Below are positions 48,568 to 60,472 of a stretch of DNA of 64,000 nucleotides, piece by piece. How positions within the stretch are numbered: position 1 is the first letter of the stretch; the number at the start of each line of letters is the position of its first letter. The notes under the pieces are model-generated. The model ran no database searches and had not been told where the DNA came from. It was given only the letters and a program-made list of their open reading frames with translations. The position numbers and the translations under genes were made by a program. The stretch lies in NCBI GenBank assembly GCA_021785795.1, contig JAJYEK010000005.1:1-64000 (forward strand), given 5' to 3'. This stretch comes from Pseudomonadota bacterium (GTDB lineage: Bacteria; Pseudomonadota; Gammaproteobacteria; Acidiferrobacterales; UBA6901).

Positions 48568-49104
48568 ATGGCGGAACAATCCACGCTCGCACGCCCCTAT
48601 GCTGAAGCTCTGTTCGGGCTCGCCCGCGAACGCAAAGAGCTTGACGAATGGTCGGCCATGCTGGCGCTGATGGCGTCGGTTGCAACCGACGACCGGCTGG
48701 TCGCCCTGGCTCAGGATCCGCGGGTCGCGCGCGAACGGTTCACGCGGCTTTTTCTCGACATCTGCGGCGACAGAGTCGACGGTGATGGCGAGAACTTCGT
48801 ACGGCTGCTCCAGGACAACCATCGCATTGCATTACTCCCGGAAGTCGCGCGGCAGTTTGAGGAACTGAAGGCCGAGGCCGAAGGCAGCATTGATGCCGAG
48901 GTGGTGTCGGCTTTCGAAGTCGAGCCTTCGCAGCTGGAATCCATATCTGGCGCGCTGCGAAGAAGGCTCGGCCGGGAGATCCATCTGACTTCCAGAGTTG
49001 ACAAGTCGCTGATCGGAGGCGTGATCATACGCGCCGGCGATCTGGTGATAGACGGATCGGTCCGCGGCCGACTCCGCAATCTAGCAAACTACCTGAGTCG
49101 CTAA
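48568..49104 (+). CDS. atpH: F0F1 ATP synthase subunit delta
   Basis: A 178-residue subunit that joins the stator to the top of F1. TLARPYAEALFGLARERKEL at the start and SLIGGVIIRAGDLVIDGSVRGRLRNL near the end are the family signatures. ATG at 48568 follows AGG at ten bases from the atpF stop; the frame upstream is inside atpF. It is the last gene before the change in codon use at atpA. Confidence 0.94.
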   Translation: MAEQSTLARPYAEALFGLARERKELDEWSAMLALMASVATDDRLVALAQDPRVARERFTRLFLDICGDRVDGDGENFVRLLQDNHRIALLPEVARQFEELKAEAEGSIDAEVVSAFEVEPSQLESISGALRRRLGREIHLTSRVDKSLIGGVIIRAGDLVIDGSVRGRLRNLANYLSR

Positions 49105-49113
49105 ACGCAACCT

Positions 49114-50658
<1,545 letters not shown>

Positions 50659-50701
50659 GCACCCGCCCCCTCGCCCACCCCTTAAGCGCAGCGTAAAGCC
50701 C

Positions 50702-51562
50702 ATGGCCGCCGGCAAGGAGATCCGCAACCAGATCAAGAGCGTGCGCAACACGCAAAAGATCACCAAGGCGATGGAGATGGTCGCCGCGAGCAAGATGCGC
50801 CGGGCGCAGGAGCGCATGCGCGCCGCCCGCCCCTATGCCGACAAGATCCGCGCGGTGATCGGACATCTGCGCTACGCCCACCCCGAGTACCACCACCCCT
50901 TCCTCGAGCGCCGTCGTGTGGCGCGCGCGGGCCTGATCCTCATCACCTCCGACCGCGGGCTGTGCGGGGGGCTCAACACCAATGCGCTCAAGAGCGCGCT
51001 GCGCCAGATGCGCGCGACCCAGGAGCAGGGCATCGACACCGAGCTGTGCACCATCGGCGCCAAGGGCTTCGCCTTCATGAAGCGGGTGGGCGCGAAGGTC
51101 ATCTCCCACACCGCCCGCCTCGGGGATGCCCCGCGCATCGAGGACCTCATCGGGGGGGTGAAGACGATGCTCGATGCCTACCGCGAGGGCCGCCTCGACA
51201 GCCTCCACCTCATCTTCAACCGCTTCATCAACACCATGAGCCAGCAGCCGCTCATCGAGCAGCTGCTGCCGCTTGAGGGGGCCGAGGAGCCCGAGCTCAA
51301 GCACTACTGGGACTATCTCTACGAGCCCGATGCCAAGGAGGTGCTCGATGACCTCCTCGGCCGCTACATCGAGACCCAGGTCTACCGCGCGGTGGTCGAG
51401 AATCTCGCCTGCGAGCAGTCCGCGCGCATGGTGGCCATGAAATCGGCCTCCGACAACGCCGGCAAGCTGATCGATGAGCTCAGGCTGCGCTACAACAAGG
51501 CGCGCCAGGCGGCGATCACCCAGGAGCTCTCGGAGATCGTCGGGGGCGCGGCCGCCGTCTAG
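50702..51562 (+). CDS. atpG: F0F1 ATP synthase subunit gamma
   Basis: The 286-residue rotor shaft (E. coli 287). Starts [20 protein letters not shown] at ATG 50702, has [13 protein letters not shown], and ends with the coiled-coil helix [34 protein letters not shown]. Upstream parts of the open frame overlap atpA in a different frame and are not real. It belongs to the GC3-rich atpAGDC block. Confidence 0.96.
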   Translation: MAAGKEIRNQIKSVRNTQKITKAMEMVAASKMRRAQERMRAARPYADKIRAVIGHLRYAHPEYHHPFLERRRVARAGLILITSDRGLCGGLNTNALKSALRQMRATQEQGIDTELCTIGAKGFAFMKRVGAKVISHTARLGDAPRIEDLIGGVKTMLDAYREGRLDSLHLIFNRFINTMSQQPLIEQLLPLEGAEEPELKHYWDYLYEPDAKEVLDDLLGRYIETQVYRAVVENLACEQSARMVAMKSASDNAGKLIDELRLRYNKARQAAITQELSEIVGGAAAV

Positions 51563-51611
51563 GGCGCCCCCGGACGTTCCTTACAAACATGAATACCTCC
51601 TTAAATCCTGA

Positions 51612-53012
<1,401 letters not shown>

Positions 53013-53032
53013 GCGCCCCCCGGAGACCCCCC

Positions 53033-53458
53033 ATGGCCATGACCCTGCACGTCGATATCGTCAGCGCCGAGCGCGAGATCTACTCCGGAGCCGCCGAGAT
53101 GCTGTTCGCCCCCCTCGAGACCGGGGAGATCGGGGTGCTCCCGCGCCACTCCCCGCTCCTTGCCCGCCTGAAGCCTGGCGAGGTGCGGGTGCGCTCGAGC
53201 GGGCGCGAGGACCTCTACTTCTACGTCTCGGGGGGGCTGCTCGAGATCCAGCCCAACGCCGTCACCGTGCTCGCCGACACCGCCCTGCGGGCGAAGGACA
53301 TCGATGAGGCCGCCGCCCTCAAGGCCAAGGCCGCGGCCGAGGAATCGCTGAAGCACCGCCAGTCCGACCTCGACTATGCCCGCGCCCAGGCCGAGCTCGC
53401 CCAGGCGGTGGCGCAGCTGCGGGCGGTGCGCAGGGTGCGGGAGCGGCCGCAGTCCTAG
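53033..53458 (+). CDS. atpC: F0F1 ATP synthase subunit epsilon
   Basis: A 141-residue rotor subunit that also inhibits ATP hydrolysis. Starts MAMTLHVDIVSAEREIYSG, as E. coli AtpC does (MAMTYHLDVVSAE), which favours ATG 53033 over 53039. The beta domain has GEIGVLPRHSPLLARLKPG, and the C-terminal helical hairpin (AAALKAKAAAEESLKHRQSD) is complete. It is the last gene of the operon and of the GC3-rich block. Confidence 0.95.
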   Translation: MAMTLHVDIVSAEREIYSGAAEMLFAPLETGEIGVLPRHSPLLARLKPGEVRVRSSGREDLYFYVSGGLLEIQPNAVTVLADTALRAKDIDEAAALKAKAAAEESLKHRQSDLDYARAQAELAQAVAQLRAVRRVRERPQS

Positions 53459-53482
53459 TCACCGCCGGCACGTGCTGGCAAT

Positions 53483-53510
53483 GCGCCCGGCGGAGGTTTC
53501 CGCCGGGCGC
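53483..53510 (+). terminator. Terminator-like hairpin after atpC
   Basis: GCGCCCGGCGGA (53483-53494) and TCCGCCGGGCGC (53499-53510) form a perfect 12-bp stem with loop GGTT, 25 bp after the atpC stop. No T-run follows. TACAAT at 53520-53525 may be the -10 of the next gene. Confidence 0.6.
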
Positions 53511-53566
53511 CCGGTACAGTACAATAGCCGCTGTGAACCGGCCAATCCGCTGAACTGTCCGTACCT

Positions 53567-53791
53567 ATGCGAACACGACACTGTACCTGTGGCGCCGCAA
53601 GCGATGTGCATCGTGAAACCCGCCGCACCGAAGACGGGCGCGAGGAGGTCGTCTACCGCGTGGTCTGCCCCGTATGCGGACAGATCGGCCCGGCGGTTCC
53701 GGCCGAGGGCCGCGATGAGGCCGCCGCCATCGCCGAAGCAGTTGAAGTCTGGAACACTATGATAGCCCGGGTCCGCCCGCTAGAGGCCTGA
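53567..53791 (+). CDS. Lar-like zinc-ribbon protein
   Basis: A 74-residue protein with CTCG at the start and CPVCGQIGPAV in the middle, followed by AAAIAEAVEVWN. This pattern (Cys pair, Cys-x-x-Cys-G, then EA-x-x-x-WN) is that of the Lar restriction-alleviation family, although the first pair is CxC instead of CxxC. Lar proteins are usually phage-borne and modulate type I restriction; no restriction system is seen nearby. Codon use is back to the average of the window. The identity is tentative. Confidence 0.55.
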   Translation: MRTRHCTCGAASDVHRETRRTEDGREEVVYRVVCPVCGQIGPAVPAEGRDEAAAIAEAVEVWNTMIARVRPLEA

Positions 53792-53868
53792 GGCCGGATA
53801 CCGCACGACGCGATCCGGCGACGGCCGTGCTCGCGGCAGGAACCTGGCGGCGCGGTACATGTCTGCAG

Positions 53869-54801
53869 TCAGGATTTCTTCCCAATATAGACATCCACCA
53901 GCTCTCCGGGATACAGGTTGATTCCTTTCGTGACCTGAAACTGGAAGATGACCGGCAGCACCCGCACGTCCACCTTCTCCGTTCTCTGGTCCGACAGCTC
54001 GATCTTCGGGGTCACGTACGGCTGTATTCTGACGAACTGAAGCGGAATACTGACATTATTGGCGCCCCGGACAAACATCTTCGCGGCTATGTCCCGGGCT
54101 GGCGGCAGCCGCGGCACGAGGATCTCATCCAGGTAGCATTGCACCTGCAAATAGGAGCTCTCTCTGCCCATGGTGATCACGGGGTCCATGCCCTGTGAGT
54201 AGGTACCGTAGACACCTTGGGCCGAGACATAGCTGCCCACCCCAGCCCACACCCGCAGCACAGTACCCGGAACAAGGGCGTGCACCAGATACTTGTCGAG
54301 CAGGGCCTGGTCGGCAGCATGGGTGCTGACTGCCACCTTGAGATTCTGCCGGGCCACGAGCACATTGTCCTGGGCGGTCACCAGTGTCATCCGGCTCACG
54401 GCCCGGGGATCGATGGCAATTTCCTTTTCTAGTATCGCCAGCTGATCGCGTTGATAGACGAGAGCGGCCTGCGCCGCACCGATCTTGGCCCGATCCTCGG
54501 CCACGATCTCCTTTTGCACGGAATCATTGATCGCCAGCAGCGGCGCGCCCCGATCGACGGTCTGGCCTTCCTGCACGAATATGTGCGTGACCGTGCCGGC
54601 AACGTCCGGATAGATGTTGATGTTTTCGCCGCTCTCCTGGGGGCTCTGGATTATGCCTTCGGCATAAATGCCGTCGGTATACGGATCGCGACTGGGCGCC
54701 AGGGGCGCATGCACCGGCAGCTTCTGCTGATAGAGATAGGCGCTTGCCAGGCCGACGATAATCCCGAGGAAGGCCACTGCGAAGAGGATCCTGTGTTTCA
54801 T
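53869..54801 (-). CDS. HlyD/DevB-type membrane fusion protein of an ABC exporter
   Basis: A 310-residue periplasmic adaptor with one N-terminal membrane segment (about 5-25). The lipoyl-like half motifs ENINIYPDVAGTVTHIFVQE and GQTVDRGAPLLAINDSV flank a helical hairpin (IGAAQAALVYQRDQLAILEK), then a beta-barrel region (VHALVPGTVLRVWAGVGSYV). It is the last gene of the operon OMF-permease-ATPase-HlyD and overlaps the ATPase stop as ATGA. It should link the inner-membrane pump to the outer-membrane channel. Confidence 0.85.
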   Translation of the reverse strand: MKHRILFAVAFLGIIVGLASAYLYQQKLPVHAPLAPSRDPYTDGIYAEGIIQSPQESGENINIYPDVAGTVTHIFVQEGQTVDRGAPLLAINDSVQKEIVAEDRAKIGAAQAALVYQRDQLAILEKEIAIDPRAVSRMTLVTAQDNVLVARQNLKVAVSTHAADQALLDKYLVHALVPGTVLRVWAGVGSYVSAQGVYGTYSQGMDPVITMGRESSYLQVQCYLDEILVPRLPPARDIAAKMFVRGANNVSIPLQFVRIQPYVTPKIELSDQRTEKVDVRVLPVIFQFQVTKGINLYPGELVDVYIGKKS

Positions 54802-55484
54802 GGGCCGGCTCCCGTATGGTCAGTAACGCGCCCGTCTTCCATATGGACGATGCGCGAGGCGTATTCGTAGATCCGGTCATCGTGCGTGACGACGATGATG
54901 GCCCGCCGTTCATTCAGGATGTTGTTCTTCACGAACGCCAGGATCTTCTTGCCGGTATCCCCGTCCAGGGATGCCGTGGGCTCATCGAGGATCAGCAGAT
55001 CCGGCTCCGCCACGATGGCCCGGGCGATGGCCACCCGCTGCTGCTCGCCACCGCTCAGCTTTTGCGGCGGCAGATCGGCCTTGCCCGAGAGCCCCACGAC
55101 CTCCAGGATCTTGCGCGCCTTCTGCAGGCCTTCATCCCAATGTACGCGTCGCAGGATGAGCGGCACGGCTATGTTCTCGACCACCGTAAGCCGCGGAAAG
55201 AGATGGTAGTCCTGGAAGACGAAGCCGACCTCGTGCAGCCGGAAATCCGCCAGCGCGTCACTGTCCAGGGTCCAGATATCCTTGCCCTCGACGATCACGC
55301 TGCCGGCATTGGGACGGAGAATTCCGGAGATGACGCTGAGCAGGGTGGTCTTGCCGGATCCGGACGGACCCACGATATAGAGCATTTCACCGAAGTCCAC
55401 ATCGATACTTACTTCTCGCAGCGCGTAGGTGCGGGCCGATTCCTCTCCGAACCACTTGGTCACCTTCTGCACGTCCACGATCAT
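54798..55484 (-). CDS. ABC exporter ATP-binding protein (DevA/MacB-like)
   Basis: A 228-residue ATPase of the MacB/LolD type. Walker A GPSGSGKTTLLSVISG, Q-loop FVFQDYHLF, signature KLSGGEQQRVAIARAI, Walker B LLILDEPTASLD, and H-loop VVTHDDRIYEYASRI are all present. ATG at 55484 is one base after the permease stop; the longer frame to 55646 lies inside the permease gene. It energises the exporter encoded around it. Confidence 0.92.
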   Translation of the reverse strand: MIVDVQKVTKWFGEESARTYALREVSIDVDFGEMLYIVGPSGSGKTTLLSVISGILRPNAGSVIVEGKDIWTLDSDALADFRLHEVGFVFQDYHLFPRLTVVENIAVPLILRRVHWDEGLQKARKILEVVGLSGKADLPPQKLSGGEQQRVAIARAIVAEPDLLILDEPTASLDGDTGKKILAFVKNNILNERRAIIVVTHDDRIYEYASRIVHMEDGRVTDHTGAGP

Positions 55485-55485
55485 G

Positions 55486-56622
55486 TCAACCCCGGAACAC
55501 GCTGAACGGATCGATGCGGATGACCTTCCGGATGCCGAGATAGGCCGAGAACACGGAGATGACCAGAACCATGACGAGCGCCATGAACAGGTTCTGGTAG
55601 GTGATGACCGCCGCGTAGTTGGGAATCCGCAGCTTGCCGAAGGCAATCAGCGCCGAGGACAGCAACACGCCCAGACCGAAGCCGAGGAATCCGACCACCA
55701 GTGACTGGAAAAAAATCATCTGCACCAGTTCGCCGCTCTTGGCGCCTATGGCTTTCAGCGCCCCGAAGCGCTCCAGATTGTCCAGGACGAACATGTAGAA
55801 GGTCTCGCCGGCAATGGACAGCCCCACGATAAAGCTTATGAGCGTCATGATCAGAATGTTGGTTCCGAGCGCGGTCTGGAATTCGTAGAACCGGTCGTTG
55901 CGCTGCACAAACTGCTGGTCCGTGACGGCGAGATAGCCGAGCTTCTTCACCGCCGCCTCGATGGGCACGACATCGCGGTCGGCCTTCGGCTGCACCAGGA
56001 TGAAGGACGTCAGGTAGCGCGTGGACGGCAGATCCTGCGTCGCCCGCGTATAGGTGGTATACAGGGTGGGCAGGCCGAACAGGCCGCCTATGGACACCCG
56101 TGCGATACCGGTAATGACTCCGCGGTGATCGTTGATCTCGAACGTCGTGCCAATCTTCGGGCTGTCGAGCTTGGCGTAGTTGCCGTCATCCACAACGATG
56201 AAGCCATCGTTTCTGTAAATATCCAGTATGTTGCCTTGGATCAGGTTCGGGCGCCCGAAGAGCGTCGCGTCATCGAGGCCGACGACCGTGGCCGCCTGAT
56301 AGCTGCCATTGTTGAGGTGAACCAGGCCGGAACCGACGTACAGCGGCATTGCATATTCCACGCCGGGAATGCTGCGCACCGCATCCAGCACGTAATCCGG
56401 CATGGGAATCGCGTTTTGGGGGGTCTGGACATCCGGATCCATCACCCACATCTTCGCGCCGACGTTGATGATGTTGGCGGCGGAATGCTCAATGATCCCG
56501 AAAAACATGGATGTCATCAGCATCATGAGAAACACCGAGAAGGTGATCCCGATCACGAGCGTCACGAACTTCCCGCGATCACTGAGCAGCAGCTTGAGCG
56601 CCAGGCGCAGCAGGCCGCTCAT
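55486..56622 (-). CDS. ABC exporter permease, FtsX/DevC-like
   Basis: A 378-residue permease with the FtsX/MacB layout: one N-terminal membrane segment (FVTLVIGITFSVFLMMLMTS), a large periplasmic domain (about 45-255), and three C-terminal segments (NILIMTLISFIVGLSIAGET; LVQMIFFQSLVVGFLGFGLG; NLFMALVMVLVISVFSAYLG). The cytoplasmic FGALKAIGAKSGEL is the conserved coupling region. It overlaps the OMF stop as ATGA. With the HlyD and ATPase genes, it resembles DevBCA exporters. Confidence 0.88.
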   Translation of the reverse strand: MSGLLRLALKLLLSDRGKFVTLVIGITFSVFLMMLMTSMFFGIIEHSAANIINVGAKMWVMDPDVQTPQNAIPMPDYVLDAVRSIPGVEYAMPLYVGSGLVHLNNGSYQAATVVGLDDATLFGRPNLIQGNILDIYRNDGFIVVDDGNYAKLDSPKIGTTFEINDHRGVITGIARVSIGGLFGLPTLYTTYTRATQDLPSTRYLTSFILVQPKADRDVVPIEAAVKKLGYLAVTDQQFVQRNDRFYEFQTALGTNILIMTLISFIVGLSIAGETFYMFVLDNLERFGALKAIGAKSGELVQMIFFQSLVVGFLGFGLGVLLSSALIAFGKLRIPNYAAVITYQNLFMALVMVLVISVFSAYLGIRKVIRIDPFSVFRG

Positions 56623-58142
56623 TGCGCCGCTCCCGGCGTCTGCGGATGCGGCTGATCCGGCGACACACCCGGCGCTCCATCCGGTCGGCCCTGCTGCCAG
56701 TCCCCGCCGAGCGCCACAAACAGCGCTGCAGTATCCTGGTAACGCTGGGCTACGGCACGCACTGAGGCAATGCGCGTGTTCTGGTAGGCCACTTCGGCAT
56801 TGAGCAGGGAAAGGTAGTCTGTGCTGCCGGCGCGGTAGCCGGCCTGAGCGACCTCGAGCTCCTGCCGCACCGTCTGCAAGCTGCGGTACTGGGCCCGCAC
56901 CGCCTCCCCATCATGTTCCAGAGCACGCAGGGCATCGGCCACCTGCTGGAAGGCGCCGAGCACCGTGGCCTTGTAGGCCGCCAGGGTTGCGTCATACGCC
57001 GCATAGGCGCCTCTTTCCTGTGCTTTTAGCTTGCCCCCCTCGAAGATCGGCTGCGCCAGGGATGCGGCGACACCCCACACGCTGCTGGACGAGTCAAAAT
57101 ACGCTCCGGTCGTCGCGCTGCTCGTTCCCGCAGAAGCCGACAGGTTAACAACCGGAAAGAACTGCGCCTTGGCTACTCCGATCTGCGCCAGAGCGTAACG
57201 CATCTGCTGCACCGCAGCCTGAATATCCGGCCGGCTGCGGAGCAGGGTCGATGGCAGCGACACCGGGATCTCTTCCGGCAAGGCCAGATCGTCCAGCGTG
57301 AACGGCGGTTCCCGCCGCCGGCTCGGTGGCTCGCCGCCCAGGATGGCCATCAGGTGCCGCGAGACCGCCAGCTGCTGCTGCAGCGGCGGCAGGGTCGCTT
57401 CGTTTGCGAGCAGCTGCGCGCGCTGTGTGAGCACGTTGACATAGGGGGCTCCGCCGCCCCGGTACTGGGCCTGGGTCAGGACCAGCAGCTCCCGCTCCCG
57501 GGTGATGATGTCCTCGGTGGCGGCGATCTGGGCCGCGGCCGCTGCCTCGGCAATGGCAGCATTGACCACGTTGCCGCTCAAGGTCAGGCGGGCAGCCGCC
57601 AACTCGTAGCGCTGATAAACCACTTGTGCCCGGCTGCCACGATAGACCAGACGATTGATGCCGAAGATGTCCGGGTAATAGGTGACGTCCACGCCGCCCG
57701 TGAACAGAGAATACGTAAACCCGGGGAACCGGTTGCCGAGACTTGCGCCGGAGCTCTTTTGGCGCGACGCACCCAGACTGGCGCTGACCTGCGGATAAAA
57801 GATGCCGGCGTTGGCCTCCATGCTGGCCTGTGCCTGACGCAGCTGCGCCCGGGCCGCCGCGATGGTGGGGCTGTTGCGCAGCGCCCGTTGCACCACTGCA
57901 TCCAGCCGCCGGGAATGGAACAGCCGCCACCACTGACGGGAAAGCATGTGCCCGTATACGAACTGCTGGGAGGCACCACCCGCTGCAGCGGCAGCCGCGG
58001 TACGCTGCGGCGGCGCGCCGGCAGTGTAGCCGGGACCGGAAGCAATCCGCGGCAGCCGCAGCGGCGGCTCGAAACTGCATGCCGCAAGCCCTGCCCACAC
58101 ACAGAGCAGGCCTGCTGCGGAAGTCCGGCGCTGCCAGCTCAT
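56619..58142 (-). CDS. Outer-membrane efflux lipoprotein (NodT/OprM-like)
   Basis: A 507-residue TolC-type channel of the NodT/OprM lipoprotein group. The signal peptide ends in the lipobox GLAACS (lipidated Cys near residue 22). The two OEP repeats are visible: VVQRALRNSPTIAAARAQLR and LRSRPDIQAAVQQMRYALAQ, with ASLAQPIFEGGKLKAQ. The C-terminal tail is Pro/Gly/Gln-rich. ATG at 58142 sits behind GGAGGG. It is the first gene of the four-gene exporter operon; a perfect FNR box lies upstream. Confidence 0.9.
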   Translation of the reverse strand: MSWQRRTSAAGLLCVWAGLAACSFEPPLRLPRIASGPGYTAGAPPQRTAAAAAAGGASQQFVYGHMLSRQWWRLFHSRRLDAVVQRALRNSPTIAAARAQLRQAQASMEANAGIFYPQVSASLGASRQKSSGASLGNRFPGFTYSLFTGGVDVTYYPDIFGINRLVYRGSRAQVVYQRYELAAARLTLSGNVVNAAIAEAAAAAQIAATEDIITRERELLVLTQAQYRGGGAPYVNVLTQRAQLLANEATLPPLQQQLAVSRHLMAILGGEPPSRRREPPFTLDDLALPEEIPVSLPSTLLRSRPDIQAAVQQMRYALAQIGVAKAQFFPVVNLSASAGTSSATTGAYFDSSSSVWGVAASLAQPIFEGGKLKAQERGAYAAYDATLAAYKATVLGAFQQVADALRALEHDGEAVRAQYRSLQTVRQELEVAQAGYRAGSTDYLSLLNAEVAYQNTRIASVRAVAQRYQDTAALFVALGGDWQQGRPDGAPGVSPDQPHPQTPGAAQ

Positions 58143-58589
58143 CGCCGCCCTCCGCTACCCGTCCCCACAGCCGTGCGTGCGTCGCCTGGCCGCCCGCCGG
58201 CACCCGCGCTCGACCATGCCCCCTGGCACCACATTCCCTGTTCGTGCCCACAACCGGCCGCCCGGCTACTTTGTCCTGACATCAACCCACTGTCCACCAT
58301 GGGCGCACCATACGGCGGCGGCACATCACCGGCTTTGATGCAAATCAACGATTGCGCCACTGCAAGGAAGGCATTGGGTAAAAGTTCGTCAAGGCGCGCG
58401 GGCAATTGCGCCATAGACCTGAAAGCCCGTTTCCACCCATCCGTGCCAAGCGCGTCACATTCCCACCCTCACCCGGCCAAGCGGCTCCCCCGGGTTCGTG
58501 GCAATCTGCCGTGCACGGCCAGACCGGGGCCCGCGCGACCCGGCGCCGATCGCCGGCACGTGCGGACCGCGGTGTCTGGTAGACGCGTT
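58143..58589. other. Gene-free 447-bp leader region of the exporter operon
   Basis: No supportable gene lies between the exporter operon start and the Spy-like gene end. The stretch holds the FNR box at 58335-58348 and a possible leftward -10 (TATGGT on the minus strand, 58307-58312); nothing else stands out. Confidence 0.6.
58335..58348. promoter_or_regulatory. Perfect FNR/ANR-type box upstream of the exporter operon
   Basis: TTGATGCAAATCAA matches TTGAT-N4-ATCAA exactly. Its centre is at 58341.5; a leftward -10-like TATGGT (minus strand, 58307-58312) would place the start near 58300 and the box at -41.5, the class II activator position. The operon start codon is at 58142. Confidence 0.65.
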
Positions 58590-59051
58590 TCAGCTCCAGT
58601 CCTGCCGCTGCCGCCATCGCAAGAGCCGGGTCTGCTGCTCCGGGGTCAGCACCTGGTATGCACGGTTGAACGCCTGGCTGCGGATCACCATCAATTCCGA
58701 CTGGGTCTTGCCAATAGCGCCGGCGAGCACGTGAACCAGACGGGTATCATAATGGGCGGTCATTGTTGCCGCAGCCAGCTCCCGCCGGTCGTGCTGCAGG
58801 GCTATCCGTTTCTCGCGGATGACCGGCTCCGCGGCATAGAAGATCTTGAATATCTGGTCGCGTTGCGCGCGGCTCAGGTCCAGGCGACGCATGATCCCGC
58901 GGCCCCAGGGACCCTGGCGGAAACCGGCACCGGGCAAACCATGGAAGTGCGCACCGCAGCCACGGAAAGGCGCAGCGGTAGCGACGCCGATGGCGACGGT
59001 GGCGATCCCACCAGCCAGGATTGCGGCGTAAACCAATTTTCGTCTGTTCAT
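58590..59051 (-). CDS. Spy/CpxP-like LTXXQ periplasmic protein
   Basis: A 153-residue protein with signal peptide 1-27 (LVYAAILAGGIATVAIGVAT). The mature part is helical with RLDLSRAQRDQIFKIFY near its start and YQVLTPEQQTRLLRWRQ at its end, the latter being the LTxxQ motif of the Spy/CpxP family. These are periplasmic chaperones or envelope-stress regulators that may bind metals. ATG at 59051 follows AAGGAG; the longer frame to 59237 is not conserved. It lies upstream of, and in the same direction as, the exporter operon. Confidence 0.78.
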   Translation of the reverse strand: MNRRKLVYAAILAGGIATVAIGVATAAPFRGCGAHFHGLPGAGFRQGPWGRGIMRRLDLSRAQRDQIFKIFYAAEPVIREKRIALQHDRRELAAATMTAHYDTRLVHVLAGAIGKTQSELMVIRSQAFNRAYQVLTPEQQTRLLRWRQRQDWS

Positions 59052-59315
59052 GCTGTGCTCCTTGAAAAATCCGAAATCGGCACCGGCCGGCCGGTCGATG
59101 CCATCAGGGCAGCCATGCTGCCTGTGGCGCCGATTATGGCAACCTCTGCTGCAAGCGTGGGTAGCAGCCGGGCAAAATCCGGTAAAGTTGTGTAAAACCG
59201 GTCCGGGTTCGCGCGGACCGCGCGGCAGAGCCGTCAATGCCTGGAGGACGGGGCGGACATTCCCCGGCTATGCTTCAATTGATCCTCGAACGTGGAACAA
59301 GCCCCCACACCGGTG

Positions 59316-60110
59316 CGGTACAGGCAAGCCAATCAGAACCAGACATCCGAGCGGAAATTTGCCAGAGGCTACCTCGGCCACCCACGCACAGAACCCGCGG
59401 CGGACTCAATTCCTGTCACGCATTCATGCCCGAGGCGGCGCCTGGCGACCTGATCCTTGGCTACGCTGGCGCCCAGTCGCGCAACCCCGCTGCAACGCGC
59501 GTACCGGCCCGGCCGAATCGGCAGTTGCCGGTGCCCACGGCAGCGAGGTCGGCGGGAACGCGGATGCCTGCTATCGCCGCCTGCAGCAGCCGGCCCACCT
59601 CGCCCATCTCATCGGGCGTCTTGCACCGCTGCTGCCTGCCCGATACGCGCCGCTGCACCGGTCGGGGTGCGGTCACGCTGCCCATGCAGAGTGATCAGCG
59701 CTGCGGTCGGTCAACCGGCACCCCGGGGAGTCCGGTTGTCGAGCTAGCGGGATGGGAAGTACCTTCTGCAGTAGCCACTGCGGGCGGATGCATACCAGAC
59801 AGGCACTGAGAGGCCGCCATCGAACCTGGAAGACCCGGACAGGACCTGCCCAACAAGAACGTGCACAGGTTCGAACAGGGCTGCCGCACAACCGCAGCGA
59901 ACCGGCCGGCGCATCGGCGCGCAAGCCGCTTCAGGCCGTGGCACTACCGCAACAATCACGACCGCCTCAAGGCCGAAAACGGGTTGCTGCTGACACCCGG
60001 CATCGACCACCTCTTCGACCGCGGGTTCATCTCGTTCCGAAATGGCGGTCGCCTTCTGGTCTCGCCGGTAGCCCATGATCTGTCCGGAAACGCATGGAAA
60101 TCCCGACAAT
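59316..60110 (+). pseudogene. Decayed HNH endonuclease
   Basis: Pieces of one HNH endonuclease family follow each other in order but in changing frames: NQNQTSERKFARGYLGHP (about 59331), EAAPGDLILGYAGA (about 59431), LAPLLPARYAPLH (about 59620), and then GCRTTAANRPAHRRASRFRP with NNHDRLKAENGLLLTPGIDH and LFDRGFISFRNGGRLLVSPV (59880-60080). The last part is the HNH domain; the first His of the motif (family ASHIKPW) is Arg here (ASRFRPW). Frameshifts and lost residues show it is not functional. Confidence 0.75.
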
Positions 60111-60472
60111 GGCGCCGGTCAACGTGGGCGCGCTTCCTGCGCGCAAAAATCCGGCGCCTCCGCTCCCCCCGCACCAAAGCATCCCTGGAATCCAAACGGA
60201 GCCCGGCAAGAATACCCGCACACTGCGCCGTGCCATCGCGACGAATGAACGGCATCGGCACGGCATGCACATTCCCTGCGCTGCCGGATCGCGACCGGCC
60301 CGGCAATCCGGGCAGACCCACACCGAGAGTCACCGTAGCACCCAAACTCGGGTATCATATCCGCAGCGCCGGGGGACGCCCGGTTCAACCGGCCCGTCCC
60401 GCAAGCCTGCGCCTCCGGCAGACACAGGCTGCGCCCGCCCTGCGGCAGCCCCGGAGCGGAAAGGTGAGCCCC
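60111..60472. other. Gene-free 362-bp stretch
   Basis: Between the HNH remnant and the next gene I see no supportable gene or RNA. TATCAT at 60353-60358 might be a -10 for the downstream pair, but no -35 accompanies it. Confidence 0.4.

Noticed and set aside
57354..59195. 613-codon plus-strand frame over the OMF gene and its upstream region
   Set aside because: Mirror of the efflux channel and of non-coding DNA; composition is that of a shadow frame.
59461..59685. Minus-strand frame with a LacI-like phrase (AGIRVPADLAAVG)
   Set aside because: The opposite strand aligns better and over a longer range with an HNH endonuclease, so the phrase is taken as chance.
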